This document shows, piece after piece, positions 35,669 to 35,987 of a stretch of DNA of 35,987 nucleotides. The DNA is taken from contig NZ_LGAK01000053.1 of NCBI RefSeq assembly GCF_001292705.1, positions 1 through 35,987 on the forward strand, given 5' to 3'. Within the stretch, counting starts at the first letter, position 1. Each line of letters starts with the position of its first letter. The DNA is from Marinagarivorans algicola (GTDB lineage: Bacteria > Pseudomonadota > Gammaproteobacteria > Pseudomonadales > Cellvibrionaceae). The notes under the pieces were generated by a model that had not been told where the DNA came from, ran no database searches, and saw only the letters and a program-made list of their open reading frames with translations. The translations under genes and the position numbers were made by a program.

Positions 35669-35675
35669 AACAAGA

Positions 35676-35682
35676 CCCTTTT
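35676..35682 (-). promoter_or_regulatory. Ribosome binding site for the giant gene
   Basis: On the minus strand the sequence AAAAGGG precedes TCTTGTT and the ATG at 35668. The purine run is spaced 7 nt from the start, a good position. It supports this ATG over the in-frame ATG at 35728, which also has a purine stretch (AGGG with only about four bases of spacing). Confidence 0.65.
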
Positions 35683-35835
35683 GCACTATAACTCCGTTGC
35701 CGTTGCAACTATTTCCCAAGCTAACCATTTTCCCTAAGGCCTTCTAATCACACAAAGACACCAAGCACTAATCAATTAACGAGTACCCTATTCAAAAAAA
35801 TAAATAGTCAGGCTAATTTTATGGCGCACCATTTT

Positions 35836-35845
35836 GACAGCTGTC
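35836..35845. promoter_or_regulatory. Perfect 10-bp palindrome, possible operator
   Basis: GACAGCTGTC is a perfect inverted repeat in the leader region, about 20-30 bases downstream of the candidate start of transcription. A second, imperfect inverted repeat ATGGCGCACCAT (35821-35832, four-base arms) lies next to it. A regulator site is plausible by position, but a 10-bp palindrome alone is weak evidence. Confidence 0.25.
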
Positions 35846-35870
35846 TTCTCAATCCACAAGATCTAGCGTT

Positions 35871-35899
35871 ATACTATTTCTCAGTTCTTATTCATACAA
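35871..35899 (-). promoter_or_regulatory. Weak sigma-70-type promoter candidate
   Basis: On the minus strand TTGTAT (35894-35899) and TAGTAT (35871-35876) are separated by exactly 17 bases. Both hexamers differ from consensus at two or three positions. If used, transcription would start near 35864, leaving a leader of about 195 bases. No better pair was seen in the upstream region. Confidence 0.3.
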
Positions 35900-35957
35900 G
35901 CACCTTAGATAACTATAGTGGCATTGTCATGGCATACTAATTTTGGTCACCGATGAA

Positions 35958-35976
35958 GAGGTGGTAAAATCACCTC
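35958..35976. other. Inverted repeat with 6-bp arms at the right edge
   Basis: GAGGTG (35958-35963) and CACCTC (35971-35976) flank a 7-base loop. No T-run follows on either strand, so a rho-independent terminator of a neighbouring gene is not supported. It may be part of the next intergenic element beyond the edge. Confidence 0.25.
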
Positions 35977-35987
35977 ACTACTTAAAA

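Larger units (their letters stand above)
35669..35987. other. Upstream non-coding region
   Basis: This 319-base stretch is AT-rich and holds no open frame of useful length on either strand. It contains the ribosome binding site, a weak promoter pair and three inverted repeats described separately. An in-frame TAG at 35744-35746 closes the giant frame upstream of both possible starts. The next gene on this side is outside the window. Confidence 0.7.

Noticed and set aside
1-35668. Possibility that the region is several genes of an operon
   Set aside because: No stop codon or internal start with a clear ribosome binding site was met in the giant frame, and domains continue across every possible junction.
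35834-35875. TTGACA and TATACT on the plus strand as a divergent promoter
   Set aside because: TTGACA is part of the GACAGCTGTC palindrome and the spacing to TATACT is about 30 bases, too long; no plus-strand gene follows within the window.
35958-35976. Rho-independent terminator at the right edge
   Set aside because: The hairpin has only six pairs and no T-run on either strand.

Overview
The window is almost entirely one gene. A single reading frame on the minus strand starts at 35668 and stays open to the left edge (base 1). I read the frame in sections along its whole length and met no stop codon. That gives 11,889 complete codons, a partial protein already above roughly 1.2 MDa, with its C-terminus outside the window. 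The only non-coding DNA is the 319-base stretch 35669-35987 upstream of the start, which holds the ribosome binding site, a weak promoter candidate and three short inverted repeats. No RNA gene, insertion sequence or CRISPR array was seen. The many short open frames on the plus strand and in the other minus-strand frames are shadows of this gene.

The protein is a secreted, repeat-built giant. In order from the N-terminus: a Sec signal peptide (35588-35668); a short unique domain with two cysteines; a first array of about two dozen Ig-like modules (about 26760-35335); a non-repetitive segment with cysteines (about 26150-26760); then seven rounds of a super-module made of an LVIVD-type beta-propeller followed by a Big_5-like and usually two IPT/TIG Ig-like domains (about 12060-26150, period near 2 kb); another Ig-like block (10045-12059); two more divergent propeller regions (8060-10044 with an interposed beta-rich part, and 6330-8059); a second Ig-like array including an invasin-like Big_1 domain (3480-6329); an unassigned beta-rich stretch; thrombospondin-type-3-like calcium repeats (2881-3112); another Ig-like domain, a carboxypeptidase-regulatory-like domain and an unassigned beta-sandwich (1851-2880); two LamG/concanavalin-like domains (597-1850); and finally RTX calcium-binding repeats flanking a haemolysin-related domain (2-545), which run off the edge.

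The parts suggest a calcium-rigidified extracellular or cell-surface fibre: Ig-like arrays as stalk, propellers as regularly spaced interaction platforms, and LamG/TSP3/RTX modules as a carbohydrate- or matrix-binding tip. The function is inferred from domain types only; no enzyme active site was recognised.

The organism is most likely a marine gammaproteobacterium. Moderate GC, a Sec-type signal peptide, and the Ig/LamG/RTX mix are typical of giant surface proteins in polysaccharide-degrading lineages such as the Cellvibrionales. This assignment is a guess, because no housekeeping gene is present to anchor it.
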